Below are positions 41,258 through 49,955 of a stretch of 64,000 nt of DNA, piece after piece; the stretch's first letter is position 1; each line of letters opens with the position of its first letter. The notes under the pieces are model-generated. The model worked only from the letters and a program-made list of their open reading frames with translations. It did not search any database and had not been told where the DNA came from. The stretch lies in NCBI GenBank assembly GCA_038400315.1, contig CP151667.1, positions 2,987,174-3,051,173 on the forward strand, given 5' to 3'. The stretch comes from Isosphaeraceae bacterium EP7 (lineage in GTDB: Bacteria; Planctomycetota; Planctomycetia; Isosphaerales; Isosphaeraceae). A program made the position numbers and the translations under genes.

Positions 41258-43138
41258 TCACTTGGAAAAGCCCGAGGGGCCGATCAGGTGCCGCTTCTCG
41301 ACGAGCGAGCTTCGCACCAGGTGCAGAGGGTCGTCGTACGAGGTGCTCGACCGGCCGTCGATGCCGGTGCGTCCCTCGATCCGATTGAGGAAGAAGAACT
41401 CCAGGTCGTTGGGTTCCGACACCTCATCACCGGGAACGGGCGGGACCTGCCCGGGGGGCATCGGCTCGATGATGTAGGGGGTCACCAGCACGATCAGCTC
41501 CTTCTCCACGCGATTGCTGCTCGTGTTGCTGAAGAAGGTGCCGATGTAGGGAAGGTCGCCCAACAGGGGGATCTTCTGGGTGTTGCCGGCCAGGTCGAGC
41601 TGCATCAGGCCGGCGATCGCTAGCGTGTCGCCCTGCCGCAACTCGACGGTCGTGTGCGACTTGCGAACATTCAGGCCCGGCACCGGGCTGCCACCGGGCA
41701 CCAGCGTGGTGGCCAGCGTGGTGTCGACCGTGCTGACCTCGGGGTCGACCGTCAGCCGGACGGTGTCGCCGTCGACGATGATGGGCAGGAACGCGAGCCG
41801 AACGCCGAACTCCTTGAACTGGGTCGTCGAGGCCCCGCCGCCGCCCGGCGCCCCCGCCCCGACCCCCGAGAACGAAGGGACGGGGAACTCGCCGCCGGCC
41901 AGGAAGTTCGCCTGATGGCCATTGAGGGCCACCAGGTTCGGCTCGGCCAAAATCTTGACCAGGCTGTTCCTCCGCAGGGCCGTCAGGATCACGTTGAACT
42001 GGCCGTGGGAGAACGTGCCGAAGGCGGTCGCCTGCGAGCCCAGGGCCAGGTTGGCGAGGGGCCGCCCGGCGGTCGTTGCCTGCTGGAACGTGCTGGCGCC
42101 AATCTGCCCGGGGGTCAACGCGTTGCCGGCGATCTGGGTGCCCAGCAGCGTGCTGAATTGCGGGATGATCCCCAGCAAGTCGGCACCGATCTGGCGGAAC
42201 CCGGTCCGGTTCAGCTCGGCCACGCGCACCTTCAGCAGGACCTGCTGAGAGGAGGGGACGCGGATCAGGTTGATAACCTGGGGCTGGTTCGTGACGATCT
42301 GCCCGACCGTATAAGTGGCTGCCAGGCCGGCCTGGCCCGAAGCTCCCCCACCTTGCGCGGCCGGCGTATTGAGCAACGCGCCCCCCGACAGGCCGGACGG
42401 GATAGGCTCCACCGGCAGAGGAGGGACGGCCACTCCCTCCGGATTCGGCGCCAGAACTTTCTCGTCCTTGTTGGCCACCTGACCGGGGATTTGCACCTGG
42501 CGGACCGACTTGAAGAAGGTCTCGATCGTCGCGATGATCCGGCCCACCTGCGTCGCGTCGCGGGCCTGCCCCTCGACGACAATCTTCTCGCGTAGTTGAA
42601 GCAAGTTCAGGCTCGCGTCGGGGAAGCTCTGGCGGAGCATGGCCCGCAGCGGGTCGAGGTCAGCGACAACCCTGACCTCGAAGTCGTAGGAACGACCCGT
42701 GCTGTCGGTGACCGTCAGGTCGGTCGAGCCCAACGACTTGCCGATCAGCCGCAGCTGCCTCGGCCCGACCTGGAAGAAGTCGACCACGCTCGGGTCGCCA
42801 ACGGCCAGGAACGGCGCCGGCTTGTCTTCCTGGGCCAGGTCATCCTTGAACGTGAGAAACCGACCCTGGCCCAGCTTCACCTCGATGGCCGACCCCGACC
42901 TGGGGGAAAGCTCGACGCCCTCGATCGGCGAAGGAGAAGACGAAGGACGCGAGATCGGAGTCGGCTCGATCAGGGGCGAGGGGAGGGGAGGCGGGGTCGG
43001 GGACGGCATGATGAGCCCGTCGCCCGCAACCTGTCCGGCAGCCGGCCCCACGCCGAGGCACAGGGCCCAGATCGCCGCGAGAACGCGTGCGAAATGGACG
43101 AGCCCGATGCCAGTCGGCAAGTCGCGGCATTCCGGCAT
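41258..43138 (-). CDS. cpaC: Tad secretin (CpaC/RcpA), outer-membrane channel
   Basis: 626 residues. A signal peptide-like start (VLAAIWALCLGVGPAAGQVA) is followed by a proline-rich spacer, a pilus-assembly N-domain (about 80-160), a BON-like region (about 165-215) and the secretin domain (about 310-570; for example KILAEPNLVALNGHQANFLA, then LRQGDTLAIAGLMQ and EKELIVLVTPYIIEP). This fits CpaC/RcpA, the outer-membrane pore for the Flp pilus. The C-terminal 60 residues match the usual extension. The gene is the first one in the minus block for the Tad locus, after the sialidase-like gene, and is not in the plus operon as in many other species. Confidence 0.93.
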   Translation of the reverse strand: MPECRDLPTGIGLVHFARVLAAIWALCLGVGPAAGQVAGDGLIMPSPTPPPLPSPLIEPTPISRPSSSPSPIEGVELSPRSGSAIEVKLGQGRFLTFKDDLAQEDKPAPFLAVGDPSVVDFFQVGPRQLRLIGKSLGSTDLTVTDSTGRSYDFEVRVVADLDPLRAMLRQSFPDASLNLLQLREKIVVEGQARDATQVGRIIATIETFFKSVRQVQIPGQVANKDEKVLAPNPEGVAVPPLPVEPIPSGLSGGALLNTPAAQGGGASGQAGLAATYTVGQIVTNQPQVINLIRVPSSQQVLLKVRVAELNRTGFRQIGADLLGIIPQFSTLLGTQIAGNALTPGQIGASTFQQATTAGRPLANLALGSQATAFGTFSHGQFNVILTALRRNSLVKILAEPNLVALNGHQANFLAGGEFPVPSFSGVGAGAPGGGGASTTQFKEFGVRLAFLPIIVDGDTVRLTVDPEVSTVDTTLATTLVPGGSPVPGLNVRKSHTTVELRQGDTLAIAGLMQLDLAGNTQKIPLLGDLPYIGTFFSNTSSNRVEKELIVLVTPYIIEPMPPGQVPPVPGDEVSEPNDLEFFFLNRIEGRTGIDGRSSTSYDDPLHLVRSSLVEKRHLIGPSGFSK

Positions 43139-43269
43139 GAACTCGCCCCCGCGTCCATAAATCGAGACAACCCCTACAATCCTATCGGCCGAGTCTCGCC
43201 AGATCTGGAGCCGAAGGGCGGGGCAAATCCGATTGCGCGGACATTAAGGGCTTCGGATTCATCCGGGCG

Positions 43270-44364
43270 TCAACGCCCTTCGAGGAGCCAGGCCTCGCTG
43301 AACGTGGCATGGTTGACCACAGTCCGCTTCTCCGAGGTGTAGACGAGATGGATCAGGCCGTCGCTGGCCTGGAGCACGATCGGGTAGCCGAAGTCTCCCG
43401 GCCCTTCCACGAGATTCCGTCGAACCGGATAGGTCTTATCGCCGTCGGACGAGACGGCCGCGGCCAGCGGTGTTCGTTTGGTCATGCTGTCGTTAAACAC
43501 GAGGAGCAGCCGGCCTGACTTCAACTTGAGGAAGTCAACCGCCGCGTTCGGGTTCGGGAACACCGAGTCGGTCCCCTCCGCCCACGTCCTGCCGCCATCG
43601 AGCGACTCGGACCTGACGATGTAGCCGATCGTCTTGGGGCCGTAATCGCCGCCCCGGCGGCAATAAGCGACCAGGTGGTCGGCGGAGAGCTGCACCACGG
43701 CGGGCTGGATGTTCCCCTTCTTCGACCGGATCGGTCCCGAGAGGGTCCAGGCCCGAGTCTTGGGGCTGTAGCGGAAAAACAGCGAGACACTCTCGGGGCC
43801 CACCGACTCGGGGTCGGCCCCCGTCTCTCGGTAGACCGGAAGCAGGTAGTCGCCGTCGTCGAGCACGATCGGGCGGTTACGCACCATCATCCCCTCGTCG
43901 AGCGAGAGCACCGAGGAGTCGGACCAGGTCTTCGCACCGTCGGCCGAGACTTTCACCTGGATACGCGAGGTCGACCACGTCTCGCCGTACCGGACGACGT
44001 AAAACAGCCAGACCAGGCCATCGGGCGCCTGCCAGATCACACCGTTGCCCACGGATCGGAATGGGTCGTGCGCGACGACCACCGGCTCCGACCATTTCGT
44101 CTGGCCCTTGACCAGCCGGGATCCGAAAACGTTCGTGTCCGTGGCATACTCGCCAGCTCCGCCATAGTAAACTAGATACAAGTCACCGTTGGACAGCTCG
44201 GTCAGGCAGGCCGGATGCTTGTAAGGCCCGGTCGGGACTTCGGGGCCGAAGACGCGTTCGATCTTCGGGCCCGCCGCCCCAGCCCGTTGCGCTGCCGCGG
44301 CGGGAACCGGCTCGGGCGAGGCCGCGAGGGTCAACAGGGCACACACCAGCGTCGTTGCAATCAT
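43270..44364 (-). CDS. Exported sialidase-fold (BNR-repeat) protein
   Basis: 364 residues. An N-terminal signal peptide (MIATTLVCALLTLAASPEP) precedes a six-bladed beta-propeller with Asp-box-like repeats (SADGAKTWSDS, SLDGGRTWAEG, SSDGDKTYPV), as in the exo-alpha-sialidase superfamily. Many planctomycete members of this family lack proven sialidase activity, and the catalytic set (arginine triad, tyrosine) cannot be verified by eye, so only the fold is asserted. The gene lies 131 bases upstream of the secretin gene on the same strand, and may or may not be co-transcribed. Confidence 0.83.
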   Translation of the reverse strand: MIATTLVCALLTLAASPEPVPAAAAQRAGAAGPKIERVFGPEVPTGPYKHPACLTELSNGDLYLVYYGGAGEYATDTNVFGSRLVKGQTKWSEPVVVAHDPFRSVGNGVIWQAPDGLVWLFYVVRYGETWSTSRIQVKVSADGAKTWSDSSVLSLDEGMMVRNRPIVLDDGDYLLPVYRETGADPESVGPESVSLFFRYSPKTRAWTLSGPIRSKKGNIQPAVVQLSADHLVAYCRRGGDYGPKTIGYIVRSESLDGGRTWAEGTDSVFPNPNAAVDFLKLKSGRLLLVFNDSMTKRTPLAAAVSSDGDKTYPVRRNLVEGPGDFGYPIVLQASDGLIHLVYTSEKRTVVNHATFSEAWLLEGR

Positions 44365-44560
44365 CGGAGCACCTCGGAGCTGAGATGTTGTCGGTCATCG
44401 ATCCACCGGGCGGGGGGCGAATGCCCGGCCGGATTCGTCGCCATGGTGGCGAGAAGTGCGGCGCCGGGTTGCAAGGGCGGCCCCGGCACCGGACCATAGC
44501 AGCACACAGGCGTGGACGGGGCAATTCAATGGGATCGCTCACTCCAGCGGAGACTTGACC

Positions 44561-44932
44561 ATGGCCGATCAAACCCGCCCCTCGTTCGACCGGGCGGATC
44601 TCATGGAACGGCTGGATAGCGACATCGAGCTCATCTCCGAGCTCGTCCAGATCTTCCTGGAAGATGCTCCTCAACTCGTCGAGGAGCTGGGCGCCGCCCT
44701 CGCTCGCGGCGACACCGCCCAGGTCCACCGGTCGGCCCACAGCCTCAAAGGGTCCGCGAGTAACTTCTCCGCCGGACCCGTCGTCGAGTCGGCCTTACGG
44801 CTGGAGCTGATGGGTAAGTCGGGCAATCTCGCCGACGCGCCGAGCGAGTTCAGGGCCCTGGAGGCCAACCTCCTGGACCTTGAGCGAGACCTCAAGGTGC
44901 TGGTGACCGAGGGCAATCGTGAGGCGAGCTGA
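44561..44932 (+). CDS. Histidine phosphotransfer (Hpt) domain protein
   Basis: 123 residues. A single Hpt domain with the phospho-accepting histidine in VHRSAHSLKGSASNFSA (histidine 60) and the typical helical bundle (DSDIELISELVQIFLEDAPQ). Such proteins shuttle phosphate between hybrid kinases and response regulators. No hybrid kinase is adjacent, so its partners are elsewhere or include the kinase at 13-15 kb, which lacks a receiver; this is open. It is divergent from the sialidase-like gene and convergent with the FtsK-type ATPase gene. Confidence 0.9.
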   Translation: MADQTRPSFDRADLMERLDSDIELISELVQIFLEDAPQLVEELGAALARGDTAQVHRSAHSLKGSASNFSAGPVVESALRLELMGKSGNLADAPSEFRALEANLLDLERDLKVLVTEGNREAS

Positions 44933-44959
44933 CCCCCCGACCGGCGCCCGTTCGGGGTC
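44930..44959. terminator. Hairpin between convergent genes
   Basis: The sequence TGACCCCCCGA (44930-44940) pairs with TCGGGGTCA (44952-44960 approximately), with a two-base bulge and an 11-base loop. It includes the stop codon of the Hpt gene and lies just before the stop of the convergent ATPase gene. Terminator function is inferred. Confidence 0.4.
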
Positions 44960-44965
44960 AATCCG

Positions 44966-47900
44966 TCATTCGGCGCGTTCGGCCAGCGCCCTTCGATAGT
45001 CGGCCAGGAACTCGGCGGTGGGGAGCCCGAAGGGACGGAACTTCTCCAGACGGCCCTGCTCCTCTTCGTGCAGGTAGGCCCGGTTCGTCCCCAGGCGGCT
45101 GGCGGCCGGCCCGTCGACGAGATTGCTCGAATCCGCGGGGCTCATCTGGAAGAGCACCCTCGAGGAGAACTCGCGCATCGCGGGGCGGTCGAACGACCGG
45201 TTAGCGTTGTTCAGCGAGTCGGCCCAGGCCAGGACGTGAATCCCCAGCGGCGGCCCCTCGCGCAGGAGCGTGGCCAGCCGCTCGGCGGGGCTGACCACCT
45301 TCTCGGCGCCGTAGCTGCCAAACCCGCCGTAGCTGTCCTCGGCCCGCCGCAAGTCGCGGAACCGCTGGAGGTCGTGGATCAGGACGAAGACCGCCTGGGC
45401 CTCGGCCGATGCGTCTCCCTGACGCCGCTCCAACTCTTCGCCCAACGCATTGAAGGCCGTGCCGACGTCGCGCGTGCCGACCATGTCAACCCGATGGGGC
45501 AGCCCCTCGGTCATCGACGCCAGCACGCCCGCGGTCGACGCATCGACGGGCGTGCCGTCGATCAGGATGAACCTCACCTGGCTGGGCGGAAGCTGCGCGG
45601 CGAGGCTCAGCAAGCACGACGCCATCACGGCCGTGGCCATCTCGTCCTGCTGGCCGATCAGGAGGAGGTTGGCACCCCCCTGGCGGCGGAACGTCGCGGC
45701 CGTCGGGTCCTTGATCGCGATCGCGTCGCCCAGCCAGGCATGCGGCACCTTGGGAGGTTCGGGCCAGCGCCCGGGGGTCGGCTCCAGCCAGCGGGCCAGC
45801 AGCGGATTCTGCTCGATCCGGGCCGGGATGTTCCCCTCGAAGACCAGCGGCGGCCGGCGCGGGACGGCCGAGGGCCGCTCGCGGTCGAGCCGCTTGACCT
45901 CGTCCAGGTAGACGTCCCGGCGCTCGTCGGAGAGCCAGACCACCTGGAAGATGTGGTTCCCCTCGATCATCCCGTTGGCATCGTTGTAGATCGCCTCGCC
46001 GGGGCGGGACAGCAGCCGGGCGGCCGAGTTGTCCTCGCTCAGGATCAGATGGGCGTCCGCCTCGCTGCACTGCAAGGCGATGCGCACGGCCATCTGGCCC
46101 AGGGTGCTGCGGGCCAGCGAATAGGCACCGCTCAGGGTCTGCGAGCCCAGGTGGACGTGAATGCCGAAGGCACGGCCCTGGCGCACCAGTCGGTCGAGCA
46201 GCAAGGCCGCCTCCTGGCCGAGCTTATCGTCCTCGACGAAGAACTCCTGGAACTCGTCGACGATCAGGAGAAGACGGGGCATCGGCCGGTCGGGCACCGC
46301 CTTGCGGTAGGCGGCCAGATCCTGCGCGCCGGCGTCGCGGAATTGGTCCCCGCGCTGCTTCAGCTCCTCGTCCAGCCGCTGGAGGACGCTCAGGCCGAAC
46401 TCGCGCTCGCTCTCGATGGCGACCACCCGGGCATGCGGCAGGCCGTGCACCGCGTAGGTCTTGAACTCGACCCCCTTCTTGAAGTCGATCAGGAACATCT
46501 CGACCTGGTCGGGCGAATAACGCAGCGCCAGGTTCGTGATCAACGCATGAAGCAGTGTGCTCTTGCCCGAACCCGTACGCCCGGCGATCAGGACGTGCTG
46601 CGCCGTGCCCCGGCCCAGGGTCAGGTGCTGGAGCCTGGTGGCCCCTGCGCGGCCCAACGGCACGTCGATCCCCTTGGCGCTGTCGGACATCCAGTAATCG
46701 GCCGGGTCGGGCGCGATCACGTGGAAGGGGACCTCGACGCGCCCCGCCTCCTTGGCGCGGGCGCCGGCCGACTGAACCATCGCCGTGAACACCTCGGCCG
46801 GCGGCGGGGCGTCGAGCGTCAGCGGATACAGGCCGCCGAAGGGGCTCCCCCTCCAGGTGAATTTCCCCTCGCGCCAGGCCAGCACGGTGGCGTACGCCTC
46901 CAGGTCCTTCAGCGCGAAGCCCTGCGGCAGCGGCAGCCGCTCGTCCACCGAGATCAGGGTCGTCACCCCGCAGCGTGCCCCCCCCGCGGCGACGCTCAGC
47001 AGCCGCCGCGCCGCCTGGTCGCTGAACCCCGCGGGGAAGTTGGCCACCACCAGCACGCGGAACGGCTCGGCCACCTCGCCGGCGTGTTCGTTGTAGTCGC
47101 GGATCGACGTGTACTCGTTGCGCAAGTACTTCTGGATCACGTTCTCCATGTGCTCGGTCAGGTCGACCAGCCGCTGCTCGATGTGGCGCTCCTCGGTCCA
47201 GATCCTGCTGGTGACCATCGACTCGTCGAAGTCGACTAGGTGCATGAACGCGGCGAAGTTGCGGCCCAGGCCCACCGGGTCGATGATGGTGAACTTCACC
47301 TTGCTCGCCGGCAGCGAGGTTAGCCGCCTGAGCATCGCCGCCTGGATCGCATCGACCGCCCGGTTGCGCCCCTCGCCGTAGGCCCTAAGCAGCAGGGAGC
47401 CTTCCTCGGGGAACGGGATGAGGGCCGGGGTCGAGAACGCCGAGGGGCCCATGACACGCAGGGCCTCGTCGTGCGAGATCGCGTCGGGAACCTCCGCCGG
47501 GTCCACCGCGAGCGACCCGAACCGCATCGTCGCGGGCACCAGCGTGTTGGGCCTCCACTCGTCCGCGGGGCGGCGGGCCCAGTCGAAGAAGAGCCGGCCC
47601 GCCACGGAGTCGATCGCGGCGATCTCGGCGTCGACCCGGCCCAGGCCGTCGCGCCATCGGTCGGCCATCTCGGCCCACTCCGCCTCGTGGCGAGCTCGGT
47701 TCGCCACGATCCGCCGCTCGTGCTCGCGGTCCAGGCGCCGGCCATCCTTCTCGTAGCCCAGATCAGCCTCGTCGCGGAGCCTGGCGGCGTCGATCTCGAT
47801 CCTTCCCAGGCCATCCAGGCGTTGAGACTCGGCGTCGGCGATCAGCGGCTTGAGCATCGCATCGGCCGCCTTCAGCTCCGAATCTCGCCTGAACGTGACC

Positions 47901-48943
47901 TGCGCCAGCTTCGCGTCGTGAGCCTCGTCGCCCGCCCGCTGCTCGGCCTCGTGGCGGCTCTTCGCCGCGGCCAGGTCCCGCTTCGCCTCGTCTTCATGGC
48001 GCAGCTTGACGGCCGGGAACAGCCCGGCCAGTAGCCCGATCGTCGACGAGAGCTTCGCATGCGGACCGGAGACCTTCCGCCTGGCCAGCCCGACCAGCCA
48101 GGGTCGCAGGCCCACCCCCAGGGCCAACCCGACCGCCGCGCCCGCCGCCGCGCCGATCGTTTCGGCCGCGAACCACCCGGCCCCCGCAAGGGCGGCGATC
48201 AGCGCCGCGACCGCCCACGGATACGTCTTCCAGGCCAGCAGCTTCGGCAGGAGGAGCCCTTCCAACCGCTCCAGGTCGGCGGTCGCCTCGGCCACCAGGC
48301 CCCTCACACGGGCGAACAACTCCGAGGCCGTCTCCCCCTCGGGTGCCGCGGCGGGGGCGTCAACGGCCGTGCCCGGGAGACCCGAGAAACGCCCGGTGCG
48401 AGAGAGCGTCTCCAGGGCATCCTGCTCGATCGGCCCATAGGCTTCCTTCTCGTCGGCCTGGTCCTTTCCCGCCTGGTCGAGCCGCTTCCGGATCCCATCG
48501 CGGCTCGCCTCGGCCACGGCGCCGGCCTGCCATCGTGCATCGTCGCGGGTCTTGACCGCCTCGTCCCGGTCGCGGCTGAAGATCGACCTGGCACGTCGCG
48601 TCGCCTGCTCATACGCCGCCTGCGCTGCCGCCTGCGCTGCCTCGGACTTGCGGATGAGCGAGGCCCGCCTGTCCCCGGTCTCGCGTTCGAGCACCTCGAT
48701 TTGCTTCTCGTAACGCCGCCGGAGCCCGTCGCGCACCCCCTCATATTCCTGCGTCGCCGACAGCTTCTCGTCCTCGAACCTCCGCTCGACCCGAACCTCG
48801 GCCGCCGCCCGTTCCTTCGAGAGTCTCCCAAGCAGCTCCAAGGCCTCGCGCTGGCGGTCGACCAGGTCGCGGCCGTCCCGGGGCGTCGCGGATGCGTCCG
48901 ATCCGGCGGCCGACGGCGTGCGTCCCAAGGTGCTGCTCGCCAT
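44966..48943 (-). CDS. Membrane FtsK/SpoIIIE-type ATPase, type VII secretion (EssC/EccC)-like
   Basis: 1325 residues. Order of parts: coiled coil (about 24-180), linker, two to three membrane helices (about 240-286), a second long coiled coil (about 315-445), then three FtsK/SpoIIIE-like modules. The first (about 515-690) has no P-loop. The second (about 755-1010) is intact with Walker A AGRTGSGKST (787-796) and Walker B LLLIVDEFQE (891-900). The third (about 1065-1300) has IGQQDEMATAVMAS where a P-loop would be. Three consecutive modules are the hallmark of EssC/EccC, the motor of type VII secretion, rather than of FtsK, which has one. The gene ends the operon that begins with a WXG100-like gene at 50228. 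The two coiled coils flanking the membrane segment are unlike EssC, which has FHA or ubiquitin-like parts there. Confidence 0.85.
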   Translation of the reverse strand: MASSTLGRTPSAAGSDASATPRDGRDLVDRQREALELLGRLSKERAAAEVRVERRFEDEKLSATQEYEGVRDGLRRRYEKQIEVLERETGDRRASLIRKSEAAQAAAQAAYEQATRRARSIFSRDRDEAVKTRDDARWQAGAVAEASRDGIRKRLDQAGKDQADEKEAYGPIEQDALETLSRTGRFSGLPGTAVDAPAAAPEGETASELFARVRGLVAEATADLERLEGLLLPKLLAWKTYPWAVAALIAALAGAGWFAAETIGAAAGAAVGLALGVGLRPWLVGLARRKVSGPHAKLSSTIGLLAGLFPAVKLRHEDEAKRDLAAAKSRHEAEQRAGDEAHDAKLAQVTFRRDSELKAADAMLKPLIADAESQRLDGLGRIEIDAARLRDEADLGYEKDGRRLDREHERRIVANRARHEAEWAEMADRWRDGLGRVDAEIAAIDSVAGRLFFDWARRPADEWRPNTLVPATMRFGSLAVDPAEVPDAISHDEALRVMGPSAFSTPALIPFPEEGSLLLRAYGEGRNRAVDAIQAAMLRRLTSLPASKVKFTIIDPVGLGRNFAAFMHLVDFDESMVTSRIWTEERHIEQRLVDLTEHMENVIQKYLRNEYTSIRDYNEHAGEVAEPFRVLVVANFPAGFSDQAARRLLSVAAGGARCGVTTLISVDERLPLPQGFALKDLEAYATVLAWREGKFTWRGSPFGGLYPLTLDAPPPAEVFTAMVQSAGARAKEAGRVEVPFHVIAPDPADYWMSDSAKGIDVPLGRAGATRLQHLTLGRGTAQHVLIAGRTGSGKSTLLHALITNLALRYSPDQVEMFLIDFKKGVEFKTYAVHGLPHARVVAIESEREFGLSVLQRLDEELKQRGDQFRDAGAQDLAAYRKAVPDRPMPRLLLIVDEFQEFFVEDDKLGQEAALLLDRLVRQGRAFGIHVHLGSQTLSGAYSLARSTLGQMAVRIALQCSEADAHLILSEDNSAARLLSRPGEAIYNDANGMIEGNHIFQVVWLSDERRDVYLDEVKRLDRERPSAVPRRPPLVFEGNIPARIEQNPLLARWLEPTPGRWPEPPKVPHAWLGDAIAIKDPTAATFRRQGGANLLLIGQQDEMATAVMASCLLSLAAQLPPSQVRFILIDGTPVDASTAGVLASMTEGLPHRVDMVGTRDVGTAFNALGEELERRQGDASAEAQAVFVLIHDLQRFRDLRRAEDSYGGFGSYGAEKVVSPAERLATLLREGPPLGIHVLAWADSLNNANRSFDRPAMREFSSRVLFQMSPADSSNLVDGPAASRLGTNRAYLHEEEQGRLEKFRPFGLPTAEFLADYRRALAERAE

Positions 48944-49142
48944 GGCTCGGTCGTCCTTTCAGGTGGGGCAGGGGCGGGGACCCGGGGCCCGTCACGTGAC
49001 CGGGCTCTCGCATGGTGCGTTCGATACTCAGGAATGACGGCGGCGACACGGCCGAGTGGCCCCTGTCCTGTTCCCGTCATTGTAAACAACGCGACGTGGA
49101 CGAAGCGGCGAATCGAGCACGCGGAACCCGAATCGCCGCAGC

Positions 49143-49370
49143 TCAGTCCAACGAGGCCGCGTCGCCGCACTCGCGCTTCATCCTGGCCAGGATCTCGCCC
49201 AGCTGGTCCATCGCCCGAATGGTCGTCTCAGTCTGAATCTCGAGCGGCGCGATCTGCCGCTGCTCGAAGTCACGCCTGACCTGGTCGGACCAGCCTTCCT
49301 TGGCCGTCTCCCATTGAGCATTCAGGGTCTTCATCGCATACCGCAACCTGCTCGCGCCGGCGCTGCTCAT
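49143..49370 (-). CDS. Small WXG100-like helical protein, candidate secreted partner
   Basis: 75 residues, almost all helical. The middle reads EGWSDQVRRDFEQRQIAP, with a tryptophan, an aspartate two residues on and a phenylalanine eight residues on (W-x-D-5x-F). This is the spacing of the WxG...F hairpin of WXG100 proteins, with Asp in place of Gly, and the same pattern occurs in the gene at 49956-50228. The protein is a little short for WXG100 (about 100 residues). Its start overlaps the stop of the coiled-coil gene by 4 bases (49367-49370), so it is translationally coupled. It precedes the ATPase gene by 199 bases. Secretion is inferred from context. Confidence 0.75.
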   Translation of the reverse strand: MSSAGASRLRYAMKTLNAQWETAKEGWSDQVRRDFEQRQIAPLEIQTETTIRAMDQLGEILARMKRECGDAASLD

Positions 49371-49906
49371 GGCGTGGTCCCCCCCGGTTCCGGCGCCATC
49401 GGGGGCGCCGTGGGCATCATCGGCGGAGCGATCGCCGCGTAGGCATCGATGGCCGTCATCATCCGGTCGAGCATCGCCACGCCGTTCTGCACGCGGCCGT
49501 TGACCGTGTCGTCCAGGCCCCGGCCGTGGGACTGGTATTCGGCCACGGCCTGCTGGAAAGTCGCCACCCAGCGCTTGACCAGCTCCAGCTTCTCCTCGGC
49601 CTCGCGCAGCCGACGGGTCGCCATCCGCACGATCTCCTGCTGCTCGGTGTCGTTGACCGAGTCCATCGACATCTTCATCAGCTTTTTGCGGTGCAGCTCG
49701 GTCCGCGCCATCGAGAGCTCGCCGGCGCGACGCTTGATCTGCTCCTGCCAGTACATCCTCTGGCGATTGACCAGCCAGTCCGTCGCCCGGGTGATCTCCA
49801 TCTGCGTGGCGCCGATCGCCTGGCGAGCCTCCTCGGCGAAGAGCGCCAGCGCCTCGCGCGCCAGCCTGATCGACTCGATCGACTGCACATTCGCCGACTG
49901 GCTCAT
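49367..49906 (-). CDS. Coiled-coil protein of the WXG100/FtsK operon with Pro-rich tail
   Basis: 179 residues from an ATG at 49906 (a longer frame reaches 49936). It is predicted to be nearly all coiled coil from residues about 5 to 150 (for example IKRRAGELSMARTELHRKK; RLREAEEKLELVKRWVATFQ), followed by a Pro/Met-rich flexible tail (MMPTAPPMAPEPGG). No signal peptide or membrane helix. No family was recognised. In type VII loci long helical proteins of this kind often act as substrates or adaptor proteins. It lies 49 bases downstream of the WXG100-like gene and overlaps the 75-residue gene by 4 bases. Confidence 0.75.
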   Translation of the reverse strand: MSQSANVQSIESIRLAREALALFAEEARQAIGATQMEITRATDWLVNRQRMYWQEQIKRRAGELSMARTELHRKKLMKMSMDSVNDTEQQEIVRMATRRLREAEEKLELVKRWVATFQQAVAEYQSHGRGLDDTVNGRVQNGVAMLDRMMTAIDAYAAIAPPMMPTAPPMAPEPGGTTP

Positions 49907-49955
49907 GGCGGTCCGTCCCCCCCCGTCCGTTGGCACCGGCCCACGCCCGTTCGCA

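Noticed and set aside
43265-43278. Short inverted repeat GGGCGT/ACGCCC at the sialidase stop
   Set aside because: Six base pairs overlapping the stop codon with a two-base loop; chance occurrence in GC-rich DNA is likely.
45068-47239. Plus-strand open frame of 723 codons
   Set aside because: Antisense to the intact FtsK-type ATPase, with composition typical of antisense GC-rich frames.
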